Shown piece after piece: positions 36,616 through 45,448 of a stretch of 64,000 nt of DNA (its first letter is position 1; every line of letters starts with the position of its first letter). Made by a program: the position numbers and the translations under genes. This stretch comes from Hymenobacter aquaticus (GTDB taxonomy: Bacteria; Bacteroidota; Bacteroidia; Cytophagales; Hymenobacteraceae). The stretch lies in contig NZ_SRLC01000001.1 of assembly GCF_004765605.1 (NCBI RefSeq), positions 1,116,001 through 1,180,000 of the forward strand, written 5' to 3'. Below the pieces are notes generated by a model. The model searched no databases. It was not told the DNA's origin and worked only from the letters and a program-made list of their open reading frames with translations.

Positions 36616-38439
36616 ATGCGCACTGCTACGCCCTGGTGGAAAAACGCTTTGCTAGCCCTGCTAGTAGTCGTGGCCGCCTGCTCTTCCCCCGCCGACCAGC
36701 CCGCCCGCGCCCCCCAGCAAGACCCCACCACCGGCGAAGTCTACACCCCGCGCCGCGTCATGGTCGATGACTCCCTCATCCGGGGCCGCCTGCTCGACCG
36801 CAACGACTCGGTGCTGGTCGCTACCCGCCTGCAGTACCTGCTCCGGCTGCCCCGCCGCGCCCTCGACACCCTGGCGCTCGGTGAGCTGCTGGGCTGGGAC
36901 TCGACCACCGTGCGCCGCCGCATTCAGGAGGCCCTGCCTTATAAAGATGCCTACGGCGTGGCCGTGCAGCTGCGCCTGACCAGGAAAGAAGCCGAGCGGG
37001 TGCGCCGCGACAGTAGCGCCACCGTGCCCCAGCTCACGCTTACCGAGCGGTACCAGCGCACCTACACCACCCCGGCCGGCGCCCCCGTGCTGGGCTACCG
37101 CAGCGCCGAGGCCCAGCCCTTCTTCCGCCAGGCCCGGCGCACCGGCCGGGGTCGGTTCTACCGCCTGCGCAACGGCGGCGTGGAGGCCTACTACAACGGC
37201 CTGCTCACCGGCCACCGCGGCTACCTCCACCCCTTACTCGACAAGCAAGGCCAGCCGCACGGCACCTGGGCCCAGGACACCGCCTTCCAGCAGGGCCAGG
37301 ACCTGCACCTGACCCTCGACGCCAAGCTCCAGGCCTACGCCGAAAAGCTGCTCGGGGGCCGCAAGGGCTACCTGGTGGCCCTGGACCCGCGCACCGGCGA
37401 AATCCTGGCCTACGTCTCGGCCCCGGTGTACCCGGCCGCCACCCTCACCGCTCCCGACCAGGCCGGCATCCGCGCCGAGCTGCTCGACAGTGAGGACCTG
37501 CCCCTGCTCAACCGGCCCGCCATGCTGGCCAACCCGCCCGGCTCGGTGTTCAAGCTGGTGAATGCCGCCATTGCCCTGCAAATGCAGGCCATCGTGCCCG
37601 GCTCGGCCTTCCGCTGCGACCAAAGCCTGGTCAGCTGCGTGCACCACCACCCCAAAGCAACCAGCTTGACCAAGGGCCTCAAGTACAGCTGCAACCCCTA
37701 CTTCTACCAGGTGATGCAAAGCCTGATAAACTGCGTGCCCGACTCCCTGGCCCAGGACACCGTGGCGGCCCGGCACGCCAACCTCACCCAGTGGCGGCGC
37801 TACGCCCGCTCCTTCGGCCTCGACTCGGTGCTGGGCGTGGATCTGCCCCGCGAAGCCCCGGGCTTTCTGCCCACCGCCGCCTACTACGACAAGGCCCGCC
37901 GCACCCGCCGCTGGACCTACCGCTCCATCTACTCGCTCAGCATCGGGCAGGGCGAAATCAACCTGACGGGCCTGCAAATGGCCAACATGGCGGCCATCAT
38001 TGCCAACCGGGGCTGGTACTACCCGCCCCACCTGGTGCGCGGCATCGGCGAGAATGGCCCCCTGGCCCGCTTCACCCGCAAGCGCCACACCCTGATCGAC
38101 AGCGCCCACTTCGAGGCCCTGATTCCCGGCATGGTGGCCGTGATGCAGCGCGGCGGCACCGCCGACGCCTCCAGCCTGGCCGACGTGGGCATCACCGTGG
38201 CCGGCAAAACCGGCACCGTGCAAAACGACGAGGGCGACGACCACGCCGCCTTCGTGGGCTTCGCCCCGGCCGACCACCCCAAGATTGCCGTGGCCGTGTA
38301 TCTGGAAAACGCCGGCTTTGGAGCCACGGCCGCCGCGCCCTGCGCCGTGATGGTAATGGAAAAGCACCTGCGCGGCTACGTGGCCCCCAAGCGCAAGCGC
38401 TGGGAACGGCGCATCATGAGCCGCGCCCGGCAGGAGTAG
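36616..38439 (+). CDS. PBP2-like transpeptidase with a lipoprotein signal
   Basis: A 607-aa class B penicillin-binding protein. All three transpeptidase motifs are present: SVFK (Ser310, Lys313), SCN (358-360) and KTG (531-533), plus the FtsI/PBP2 N-terminal dimerisation region (about 45-215). It would cross-link peptidoglycan. Unusually, the N-terminus MRTATPWWKNALLALLVVVA is followed by ACSS, a lipobox with Cys22, rather than a plain membrane anchor. The gene is not near mre, rod or fts genes. Probably a specialised second PBP2; the lipid modification is inferred. Confidence 0.85.
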   Translation: MRTATPWWKNALLALLVVVAACSSPADQPARAPQQDPTTGEVYTPRRVMVDDSLIRGRLLDRNDSVLVATRLQYLLRLPRRALDTLALGELLGWDSTTVRRRIQEALPYKDAYGVAVQLRLTRKEAERVRRDSSATVPQLTLTERYQRTYTTPAGAPVLGYRSAEAQPFFRQARRTGRGRFYRLRNGGVEAYYNGLLTGHRGYLHPLLDKQGQPHGTWAQDTAFQQGQDLHLTLDAKLQAYAEKLLGGRKGYLVALDPRTGEILAYVSAPVYPAATLTAPDQAGIRAELLDSEDLPLLNRPAMLANPPGSVFKLVNAAIALQMQAIVPGSAFRCDQSLVSCVHHHPKATSLTKGLKYSCNPYFYQVMQSLINCVPDSLAQDTVAARHANLTQWRRYARSFGLDSVLGVDLPREAPGFLPTAAYYDKARRTRRWTYRSIYSLSIGQGEINLTGLQMANMAAIIANRGWYYPPHLVRGIGENGPLARFTRKRHTLIDSAHFEALIPGMVAVMQRGGTADASSLADVGITVAGKTGTVQNDEGDDHAAFVGFAPADHPKIAVAVYLENAGFGATAAAPCAVMVMEKHLRGYVAPKRKRWERRIMSRARQE

Positions 38440-38483
38440 CACCACCCGTGGCGGTGTAACGTGTTACCCACCGGCAAGCCCGG

Positions 38484-38852
38484 TTAGGGCCGCACGTCGA
38501 ACCGGGCGCGGTACACGGTCGTGTCGCCGGGCCCGAACTCGATGCGGCGGTTGTCGGCGTTCTTCAGCTCAAAGTCGCCGTTGACGGTGAACTTCACCTC
38601 CGTGATGCGGTAGCCGGTGCGGGTCGTGACGACGGCGCGGTAGAGGGTGCTGTCGGGGCCCACGGGCGTGAGCGGCAGGTCCTGGTCCCAGCTCAGGGGC
38701 TTGTCGCGGCCCCGCAGGCCCACCTGGCGCACGTTGGGCAAGCCGCGCACGTCGAGCAGGTACACGACGGTTTTGTCGTGGGCGGGCTGCACGCAGGCGG
38801 GCAGCAGCAGGCTGCTCAGGCACAAGGCAACCAGCAGGCTAGGCGTTTTCAT
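38484..38852 (-). CDS. Small lipoprotein with an E-set/CBM20-like domain
   Basis: A 122-aa protein with signal and lipobox (LSSLLLPAC; Cys about 20). Residues 30-122 read as one beta-sandwich: VYLLDVRGLPNVRQVGLRGR, KPLSWDQDLPLTPVG and TLYRAVVTT, reminiscent of starch-binding or glycogen-recognition sandwiches. Binding partner unknown. Its ATG overlaps the end of the doxX gene by 14 bp, so the two are translated together. Confidence 0.65.
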   Translation of the reverse strand: MKTPSLLVALCLSSLLLPACVQPAHDKTVVYLLDVRGLPNVRQVGLRGRDKPLSWDQDLPLTPVGPDSTLYRAVVTTRTGYRITEVKFTVNGDFELKNADNRRIEFGPGDTTVYRARFDVRP

Positions 38853-39336
38853 GGCGGCGGGGTTTGGCAAGCAGATAATCGAGGCCGAAGCGGCCGGAGC
38901 CCAGCACCAGGGCGGGCAGCGCGGCCCACAGAAAGCCGGCGGCGGGCAGCATGTTCCACATACCCTGCTGCAACTGCTGCATGAAAATGGCCACCAGCAT
39001 GGTGCAGATAATCAGGAAGGCCGACAAGCGGGTACCCAGGCCCAGGGCCAGCAGCAGGCCCCCCACGGCTTCGCTGAACGCGCCCATCCAGGCAAAGAAG
39101 CCCGGCAGCAGCGCGAAGAGGCCGCCGTACGCGGCTACGTCGTTGGGAAACCAGTAGGCGACTTCGAACAGGCCCAGGTTGTTATCGGGCGGCGACCAGG
39201 GCAGCCCGAATTTGGCAGCCCCAAACTCGGCGGTGAGCAGGTAGCCGCCCACCAGCCGGGGCAGCAGCAGCAGGGCATCCTGCCACCAGCGGGGCAGCGT
39301 GAGGGGTTCGAACAAAGGACGCAGTAAACGGAGCAT
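38839..39336 (-). CDS. DoxX family membrane protein
   Basis: A 165-aa protein with four hydrophobic helices (about 20-40, 64-85, 90-115 and 120-145). LLPRLVGGYLLTAEFGAAKFG at the first helix and GFFAWMGAFSEAVGGLLLALG are typical DoxX patterns. The start at 39336 removes an unlikely 41-residue extension. Family role is in respiratory or redox stress complexes, poorly defined. It is upstream of, and overlaps, the small lipoprotein gene. Confidence 0.82.
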   Translation of the reverse strand: MLRLLRPLFEPLTLPRWWQDALLLLPRLVGGYLLTAEFGAAKFGLPWSPPDNNLGLFEVAYWFPNDVAAYGGLFALLPGFFAWMGAFSEAVGGLLLALGLGTRLSAFLIICTMLVAIFMQQLQQGMWNMLPAAGFLWAALPALVLGSGRFGLDYLLAKPRRHENA

Positions 39337-39628
39337 GGCAGGAGAATAAGTGAAAATGGATGAACCAGTTGGCCTTGCCGGCAGCGGCAGCCGGATAGTG
39401 AGCCAAAGCACGATAACCCGCCGCCGCCCCGCGCCCCAACTTATATATTGACCCCTCAACCGGGCGGATTTGGGCCCTTTTGCGCGTATTTGCGCCCTGG
39501 GACGGGCCCGCCCCGGCCCCTTGCCGGCCGCCCGGCCCCGGCTACTTTGCTTTATCTATATAGCTTTACCCCGATTCTCCCACATCTTCCCCCGTTGGGG
39601 CATTTACTCCATCCTCTCCCTTTCCGCT
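39337..39628. other. Divergent promoter region
   Basis: 292 bp without a gene between doxX and the secreted protein. TAGCTTTA at about 39561-39568 is near the -7 consensus in the plus direction. Nothing else seen. Confidence 0.45.
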
Positions 39629-40573
39629 ATGCGCTTCTCCCGTCCGCTTGCCTGGTCCCTGCTTCCCTTCACGGCGCTGCTGCTGGCCGCCGGCTACTCC
39701 CCGGCGCCCCCGACCACCCCGGCCCCGTTCACCCAGGGCGTCATCACCACCCGGGTGTCGATGCCCGGCAACCCGTTTGACAAGCTGCTGAGCCAGGTGG
39801 ACCCGGCCAAGGGCAACGTGCAGGCCCAGCTGCAACAGCTGGCCGCCCGCCTCAGCCCGGCCGAGCAGCAGCAGCTACAGGCCGAAGCCGCCCAGCTCAG
39901 TCCGGCCCTGACCATCGGGGCCCTGATGCTGCCGCGCAAAGGCACTATCTACTGCCGGGGCAAGGAAGCCCGCGCCACCACCGACGCGCTGACTTACCAC
40001 CTGGAAAACTACTTCAACCTGGCCACCAACAAGGGGCTGCTGCGGATGGCCTCGCAGTCGACGCCCCAGACGGTGAACTACACCTACGACGCGGCCTCGG
40101 TCAAGAAAACCTGGCAGAGCATCGTGGTAACGGCCCAGGACTACACGTCGAAAACCAGTCCCGAAACCACCCCAATAGCCGGCTACCCCAGCCAGAAAAC
40201 CACCTATACCCTCAAGCCGGGCGCAGCCGAAACCACGCCGGCCGCACCGGGCCAGATGCCCAGCAAGCCCACCGCCCTCGACGTGTGGACCTCGGCTCAG
40301 ATTCCGCAGAGCCTCAACTTTGCCCACCCCGTGTACGTGGCCGAAGCCCACGGCATTACCCGCCTGGTGGTGTACTTCGATAAGGAGCGCAAGCAGCGCA
40401 TGGTATACGAGTTTGCCAGCGTGCAGCCCAAAGCCATTACCGACCAGGACCTGAAAATCACCACCACGGCCCCCGTGCTGGACTACGCCAAGGATGAAAT
40501 GCAGGTGGGCATGCAGATGCTGGGCCTGATGCTGGGCGGCAGCCCCACCCGCCCCGCCAGCACCGACGAATAG
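39629..40573 (+). CDS. Secreted protein of unknown function (DUF4412-like)
   Basis: A 314-aa protein with a signal peptide (1-23) followed by a Thr/Pro-rich stretch and a Gln/Ala-rich helix (about 50-90). From about residue 95, beta-rich repeats (RKGTIYCRGKEARATTD, IAGYPSQKTTYTLKP and ITRLVVYFDKERKQRMVYEF) recall DUF4412 proteins, which track modified side chains of periplasmic proteins only loosely. The start at 39629 is set by the signal peptide. Function unknown. Confidence 0.65.
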   Translation: MRFSRPLAWSLLPFTALLLAAGYSPAPPTTPAPFTQGVITTRVSMPGNPFDKLLSQVDPAKGNVQAQLQQLAARLSPAEQQQLQAEAAQLSPALTIGALMLPRKGTIYCRGKEARATTDALTYHLENYFNLATNKGLLRMASQSTPQTVNYTYDAASVKKTWQSIVVTAQDYTSKTSPETTPIAGYPSQKTTYTLKPGAAETTPAAPGQMPSKPTALDVWTSAQIPQSLNFAHPVYVAEAHGITRLVVYFDKERKQRMVYEFASVQPKAITDQDLKITTTAPVLDYAKDEMQVGMQMLGLMLGGSPTRPASTDE

Positions 40574-40586
40574 GCCGCCTCAGCCG

Positions 40587-40638
40587 CTCCCACCGCCAGC
40601 GCCGCCCGGATGGCTCCGGGCGGCGCTGGCGGTGGGAG
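40587..40638. repeat. Perfect 24-bp inverted repeat
   Basis: CTCCCACCGCCAGCGCCGCC begins the left arm; loop TGGC at 40611-40614; right arm 40615-40638. It is a very stable hairpin but there is no T tract on either side, so it is not a standard terminator. Confidence 0.75.
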
Positions 40639-40733
40639 TGGAAGCCAGTAAAAAGCCCGGGCGGCTAAAAAAATGACTGTCCATTTAGCGGTTGCAGCGC
40701 CCGGCCGGGGAGTCTTCCTTTGCCTCAAAAACG

Positions 40734-41513
40734 ATGCAGACCACCGCCTACCACCACTTTCGCCAGCTTCACTACCAGCCCGCGCCCCTGCTGCTGCCCA
40801 CCATCTGGGATGCCCGCAGCGCGGCGGCCAGCCAGGCCCTGGGCTTCGCCGCCGTGGGCACTTCCAGCGCGGCCGTGGCCAGTGTGCTGGGCTATGCCGA
40901 CGGGGAGCAGCTGCCCTTTGCCGAGCTGCGCTACCTGGTAAGCCGCATCTGCGCCAGCACCACCCTGCCGGTTTCCGTGGACGTGGAGGGCGGCTACAGC
41001 CGCGACCCGGCCCGCATTGCCGACCATATTGCCGAGCTGGCGGCCCTGGGCGTAGTGGGCGTCAACCTGGAAGACTCGGTGGATGAGCGGGGCGCGCGCC
41101 GGCAGCTGCCGGCGGCCGAGTTTGCCGCAACGCTGCGCACGGTGCGGGCCCGGCTGCAAGCCCACGGGCTGCGGGTGTTTCTCAACGTGCGCACCGACAC
41201 CTACCTGCTGGGAGCGGAAGCACCGCTGGCGGCCACCCTAACGCGCCTGGCCCAGTACGAAGCAGCCGGGGCCGACGGCCTTTTCGTGCCGGGTCTGACC
41301 GATCTGGCCCAAACCCGCGACCTTTGCCGGGCGACGGCCCTGCCGGTGAACGTTATGGCCCTGCCGGCGCTGCCCGATTTTGGCGCGCTGGCGGCGGCCG
41401 GGGTACGGCGCATCAGCATGGGCAACTTCCTGTTTGAGGCCTTGGCTACGCGTCAGCAGCAGCTTAGCCGCCAGATTCAGCACGACCACGCCTTTACCTC
41501 CTTATTCGCCTGA
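40734..41513 (+). CDS. Isocitrate lyase/PEP mutase superfamily protein
   Basis: A 259-aa TIM-barrel protein of the PEP mutase group that acts on alpha-keto or carboxyphosphonate-type acids. It shows PTIWDARSAAASQALGFAAVGTSSAA, the metal and catalytic loop VSVDVEGGYSRDPARI, and VGVNLEDSVDERG. The canonical KKCGH-type loop of isocitrate lyase is absent, so it is not an isocitrate lyase. Start at ATG 40734 is set by the typical N-terminus. The TGA overlaps the ATG of ada by one base. Confidence 0.85.
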   Translation: MQTTAYHHFRQLHYQPAPLLLPTIWDARSAAASQALGFAAVGTSSAAVASVLGYADGEQLPFAELRYLVSRICASTTLPVSVDVEGGYSRDPARIADHIAELAALGVVGVNLEDSVDERGARRQLPAAEFAATLRTVRARLQAHGLRVFLNVRTDTYLLGAEAPLAATLTRLAQYEAAGADGLFVPGLTDLAQTRDLCRATALPVNVMALPALPDFGALAAAGVRRISMGNFLFEALATRQQQLSRQIQHDHAFTSLFA

Positions 41514-42586
41514 TGCCCGCTATAGACCTAATTGCCCCTACCGCGGCGGAGTGCTACCGGGCGCTGGTGGCCAAGGACGCTACCTACGAGGGCCGCTTTA
41601 TTGCGGCCGTGAAAACCACGGGCATCTTCTGCCGCCCCACCTGCCCGGCCCGCAAGCCCAAGCCGCAGAACGTCGAGTTTTTCGCTACCCCCAAGGAAGC
41701 TCTGCTGCGCGGCTACCGGCCCTGCAAAGTGTGTACGCCGCTGGCGGCGCGGGATGCCACCCCGCCGTTCATTCAGGAGCTGCTGGAGTTGCTGGCCCGG
41801 CAGCCCACCGTGAAAATAACCGACGCCGACCTGCGCCAGCGCGGCCTGGAGCCGGCCACGGTGCGGCGCTGGTTTCGGCGGCAGCACGGCATCACCTTCC
41901 AGGCCTACCAGCGCCTGAACCGCATCAACCTGGCCTTTAAGAAGCTGCAGAGCGGTGAAACGGTGACGGCCACGGCCTTCGACAGCGGCTACGAGTCGCT
42001 GAGCGGGTTCCAGGATTCGTTTAAGGCCGTGTTTGGCGTGGCTCCCACCCGGGGCCGGCAGCAGCAGGTCATCAACCTCACGCGCCTGGAAACGCCGCTG
42101 GGCACGATGCTGGCCTGCGCCACCGAACAGGGCATCTGTTTGCTCGAATTTACCGACCGGCGCATGCTGGAAACCGAGCTGCGGGACTTGGCCCGCCGCC
42201 TCGGGGCCACCATCGTGCAGAGCGACAACCCGCACTTTGCCCAGTTGCGCCAGGAGCTGGCCGAGTACTTCGCGGGCCGGCGGCAGGCGTTTTCGGTGCC
42301 CCTGCACATGCCCGGTACCGCGTTTCAGCAGGCCGTGTGGCAGGAGCTGGGCCGGATTGCCTACGGCACGACCCGCTCGTATGGGCAGCAGGCACTGGCC
42401 GTGGGCCGGCCGACCGCCGTGCGGGCCGTGGCCGCCGCCAACGGCCTGAACCGCCTGGCCATTCTGGTGCCCTGCCACCGCGTTATCGGGGCCGATGGGC
42501 AGCTGACGGGCTACGCGGGCGGACTGTGGCGCAAAAAGTGGCTGCTAGAGTTGGAGCAGGGTGGTCAAAATTCAGCTCCGGCATAA
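41513..42586 (+). CDS. ada: Bifunctional Ada-type regulator and O6-alkylguanine methyltransferase
   Basis: A 357-aa DNA-repair protein in three parts. The N-terminal Ada zinc domain has four cysteines (Cys40, Cys44, Cys71, Cys74) in FCRPTCPA and RPCKVC; the first is the methylphosphotriester acceptor. An AraC-type HTH (about 95-185) follows, with ITFQAYQRLNRINLAF. The C-terminal methyltransferase has the acceptor Cys321 in PCHRV. Alkyl transfer turns such proteins into activators of their own operon. It is translationally coupled to the PEP mutase-like gene. Confidence 0.92.
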   Translation: MPAIDLIAPTAAECYRALVAKDATYEGRFIAAVKTTGIFCRPTCPARKPKPQNVEFFATPKEALLRGYRPCKVCTPLAARDATPPFIQELLELLARQPTVKITDADLRQRGLEPATVRRWFRRQHGITFQAYQRLNRINLAFKKLQSGETVTATAFDSGYESLSGFQDSFKAVFGVAPTRGRQQQVINLTRLETPLGTMLACATEQGICLLEFTDRRMLETELRDLARRLGATIVQSDNPHFAQLRQELAEYFAGRRQAFSVPLHMPGTAFQQAVWQELGRIAYGTTRSYGQQALAVGRPTAVRAVAAANGLNRLAILVPCHRVIGADGQLTGYAGGLWRKKWLLELEQGGQNSAPA

Positions 42587-42674
42587 CCCCGGCCCGGCTG
42601 GCGCGGTTTGGCAGGCAGTGCGCCCGCACGGCCTTCGGCCCGGCGCCTCCACCGCCACCACGACCCCAACCACC

Positions 42675-43544
42675 ATGACCATTACCATTGCTGCCAACTC
42701 GGCCCAGCCCCTGACGGTACACCGCCTGGGCTACGGCACCATGCGCCTCACCGGCCCCGACATCTGGGGGGAGCCCGCCAACCGCGCCGAAGCCCTGCAG
42801 ATTCTGCGCACGGCCGTTGAAGCCGGGGTGAACTTCCTGGACACGGCCGACTACTACGGCGAGGACGTAACCAACCGCCTCATTGCCGAGGCCCTGCACC
42901 CCTACCCGGCTGGCCTGGTACTCTGCACCAAAGTAGGTGCCACCCGCCGCCCCGATAAAAGCTGGGTACCCTACAACCGGCCCGAAAATTTGCGCGCCAG
43001 CATCGACCACAACCTGCGCACCCTGCGCCGGGAGCAGATCCAGCTGGTGCACCTGCGCCTAATGGGCCACGGCCCGGTGCCGCTCGACGAGCAGCTGGAA
43101 GCCATGTTCGAGTTGCAGCGCGAAGGCAAAATCCTGCACGTGGGCCTGAGCAACGTGACCCGCGCCGAGCTGGAAGCCGGCCTGCGGCTGGGCCCCATTG
43201 CCACCGTCGAGAATATGTACAGCTACGCCCAGCGCACCACCGTGCAGCTGCCCCACGGTGCCAACCCCGGCGGTGAGGAAGTGCTGGACCTGTGCGAGCA
43301 GCACGGCATTCCGCTGATTCCTTTCTTCTCCCTGCTGCACGCCCTGCCCAAGGCCGACAGCCGCATTGCCGAGCTAGCCCGCAAGTACCAAGCCACCGAG
43401 GCGCAGATCAACCTGGCTTGGCTGCTGCACAAGTCGCCCTGGATTTTGCCGATTCCGGGCACCTCCCAGCTGGCCCACCTGCGCGAAAACCTGCGGGCAG
43501 CCAGCCTCCGGCTCAGCCCCGAAGACATGGCCTACCTGGGGTAG
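42675..43544 (+). CDS. Aldo/keto reductase with Arg at the catalytic His position
   Basis: A 289-aa TIM-barrel reductase. Asp and Tyr are in FLDTADYYGED and Lys in VLCTKVGA. In the strand-4 motif the usual His (DLYQLH) aligns with Arg in IQLVHLRLMG, as in a known subgroup with NLR or HLR there. IGLSNVT-like GLSNVTRAEL and the GTSQLAHLREN loop are standard. The start at 42675 omits a 38-residue implausible extension. Substrate unknown. It follows ada by 88 bp. Confidence 0.85.
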   Translation: MTITIAANSAQPLTVHRLGYGTMRLTGPDIWGEPANRAEALQILRTAVEAGVNFLDTADYYGEDVTNRLIAEALHPYPAGLVLCTKVGATRRPDKSWVPYNRPENLRASIDHNLRTLRREQIQLVHLRLMGHGPVPLDEQLEAMFELQREGKILHVGLSNVTRAELEAGLRLGPIATVENMYSYAQRTTVQLPHGANPGGEEVLDLCEQHGIPLIPFFSLLHALPKADSRIAELARKYQATEAQINLAWLLHKSPWILPIPGTSQLAHLRENLRAASLRLSPEDMAYLG

Positions 43545-43674
43545 GCACGGGCGGCTCTCCCGTTTCAGCGGCCTTCGGCCCCCGGCGTTGGGGCAGCTGA
43601 AGGCCGTGGCTTTTTGGCTAGCTTGCCCGGCTCTACCGCCCCGCTCCGGTTTACCCGTTTTCATCCTCTGCCTT

Positions 43675-44121
43675 ATGCTGACTGAAACCCTAAGCCAACT
43701 CTTCAACCGGGACCTGCTGCGCCTGCACCAGGAAATCGGGCTTTATCAGGAGGAGCACACGCTCTGGCAGGTACTGCCCGGCACGGCCAATTCGGGCGGC
43801 AACCTCTGCCTGCACCTGGTCGGCAACCTGCGCACCTACATCGGGGCCGCGCTGGGCGGCGTGGCCTACACCCGCAACCGGGAGCAGGAGTTTGCCCGCA
43901 AGAACGTGCCCCGCCAGGAGCTGCTAACCCAGGTGCAGCAAACCATCGACGTCGTCGACCAAACCCTGGCCGGCCTACCCGACAGTGCCCTGGAGCAGGA
44001 ATACCCGCTGCTGGTGCTGGCCGCGCCCACTTCGACCGAATATTTTCTGGTGCATCTGCTGGCCCACCTCTCCTACCACCTGGGCCAGATCAACTACCAC
44101 CGACGCAGGCTGGAAGCCTGA
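43675..44121 (+). CDS. DinB-like four-helix protein (DUF1572 type)
   Basis: A 148-aa protein of the DinB/YfiT superfamily of metal-dependent thiol transferases and stress proteins. One metal His is in NLCLHLVGNL, and two are in the C-terminal LLAHLSYHLGQINYHRR, the DinB triad. No signal. Start set by MLTETLSQLFNRD. It is the last of four plus-strand genes after ada, and may take part in detoxification. Confidence 0.8.
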   Translation: MLTETLSQLFNRDLLRLHQEIGLYQEEHTLWQVLPGTANSGGNLCLHLVGNLRTYIGAALGGVAYTRNREQEFARKNVPRQELLTQVQQTIDVVDQTLAGLPDSALEQEYPLLVLAAPTSTEYFLVHLLAHLSYHLGQINYHRRRLEA

Positions 44122-44177
44122 AGCGGCCGCGGCCGGGGGCGCTGGATTTTGCTGGCATTTCCGATTTATTTAGCGGC

Positions 44178-45269
44178 ATGAAACGCAGCTTTTGGTATGG
44201 CATTATCGGGGCCCTGCTACTGGCGGGCCTACCGGTTAGCAGCAGCACCGCCCAGGCGCTGACCGGCGTCTGGCAGGGCGTGGAAACCGACACCGGCGAG
44301 CCGGGCGCCACCTGGCCGGCCGTGCTCCGGCTGCAGAAAGGCAAGGGCGCGGGTCTGTTTGGCGTGCTCTACCAGGAAGTGGGCGGCCAGCCCGGCATGT
44401 CCGTCACGTTTCAGGTGCTGGGCACGCTCCAAGCTAAAGGCTTGCACCTAGAGCACGTGCGCAAGCTCAACGAAACCGGCCGCACGCCCTTCACTTACTG
44501 GTGCGAGGGCGCCATTTCCTTCACCTACGACCCCGCCCAGGAAAAGCTCACCGGCCGCGCCACCTACCAGCCCACCGGCGACTGTGACGTGGGCTCGTTC
44601 ACCTTTTATCGTGTCAAGCTCAAGTCGGCGGCCACGGTGGCGGCCGGGGCCGAAACCACCATCCGCGTCACGGGCCGCAACGTGCTCTGGTACGCCGATG
44701 CCGACTTGAAGCAGCCCGTAGCCACCGGCAACACCTACCGCACCCGGCTCAGCAAAACCACCACGTTCTACCTGACCCAGGGCTACTACCCCACCCGCCA
44801 GAGCCCCGTAGTGCCCATCACCATTCAGGTTAGCGGCTCGCTGGGGGCCGACGCGCGCCCGGCCCCCATCGAGCCGCTGGCGCCGGCCGTGGCCCGGCTC
44901 GATACTGCTCGGCCCGCGGCGGCGGCCCCGCAGCTGGCAGCGGCGCCCGTGGTACTGCCCACGGTGTTGTTTCGCCTGGGCACGGCCGAGCTGCTGCCCG
45001 ACGGATTCCCGGCCCTCAACCAAGTGGCGGTCCAGCTCCGGGCCCAGCCGGAGCTACGGCTGCGCATCAGTGGCCACACCGACCGGATTGGGGAGCCCCA
45101 GAAAAACCTGCTGCTTTCCGAGCAGCGCGCCGAGGCCGTGAAAAGCTTTCTGGTGAAGGCCGGCATTGCGGCCGCGCGCCTCAGCACCACCGGCTACGGC
45201 GACACCCGCCCCCTCTACCCTTCGCCCGATGCCCGCAACCGGCGGGTGGAAATCGAACCGGTGCCGTAA
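44178..45269 (+). CDS. Periplasmic OmpA-domain protein
   Basis: A 363-aa protein with a signal peptide (1-25). Residues about 28-155 form a beta-rich domain (LTGVWQGVETDTGEPGATWPAVLRL) similar to small lipocalin-like folds. A Pro/Ala linker follows (about 225-260). The C-terminal OmpA domain (about 262-363) has the peptidoglycan-binding ISGHTDRIGEPQKN and LSEQRAEAVKSFLVKAG. It probably attaches to peptidoglycan; the N-terminal ligand is unknown. Confidence 0.8.
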   Translation: MKRSFWYGIIGALLLAGLPVSSSTAQALTGVWQGVETDTGEPGATWPAVLRLQKGKGAGLFGVLYQEVGGQPGMSVTFQVLGTLQAKGLHLEHVRKLNETGRTPFTYWCEGAISFTYDPAQEKLTGRATYQPTGDCDVGSFTFYRVKLKSAATVAAGAETTIRVTGRNVLWYADADLKQPVATGNTYRTRLSKTTTFYLTQGYYPTRQSPVVPITIQVSGSLGADARPAPIEPLAPAVARLDTARPAAAAPQLAAAPVVLPTVLFRLGTAELLPDGFPALNQVAVQLRAQPELRLRISGHTDRIGEPQKNLLLSEQRAEAVKSFLVKAGIAAARLSTTGYGDTRPLYPSPDARNRRVEIEPVP

Positions 45270-45448
45270 CGCCGCCCGGGCAGGGGTTGCACGTCCGGGC
45301 TCCGCTTCGCGGCAAGCAAGGCCCGTCCAACTATAGCATCCGGAGTAAAACGGCCGCTTAAGCGGATTGCCGGGTAATCTTAGTAAGTTCCGAGCCGCGA
45401 CCCGCCCGCCGGCAGGCCAGCGTCGTGCCCTATTGTAACCCCGCCTTC

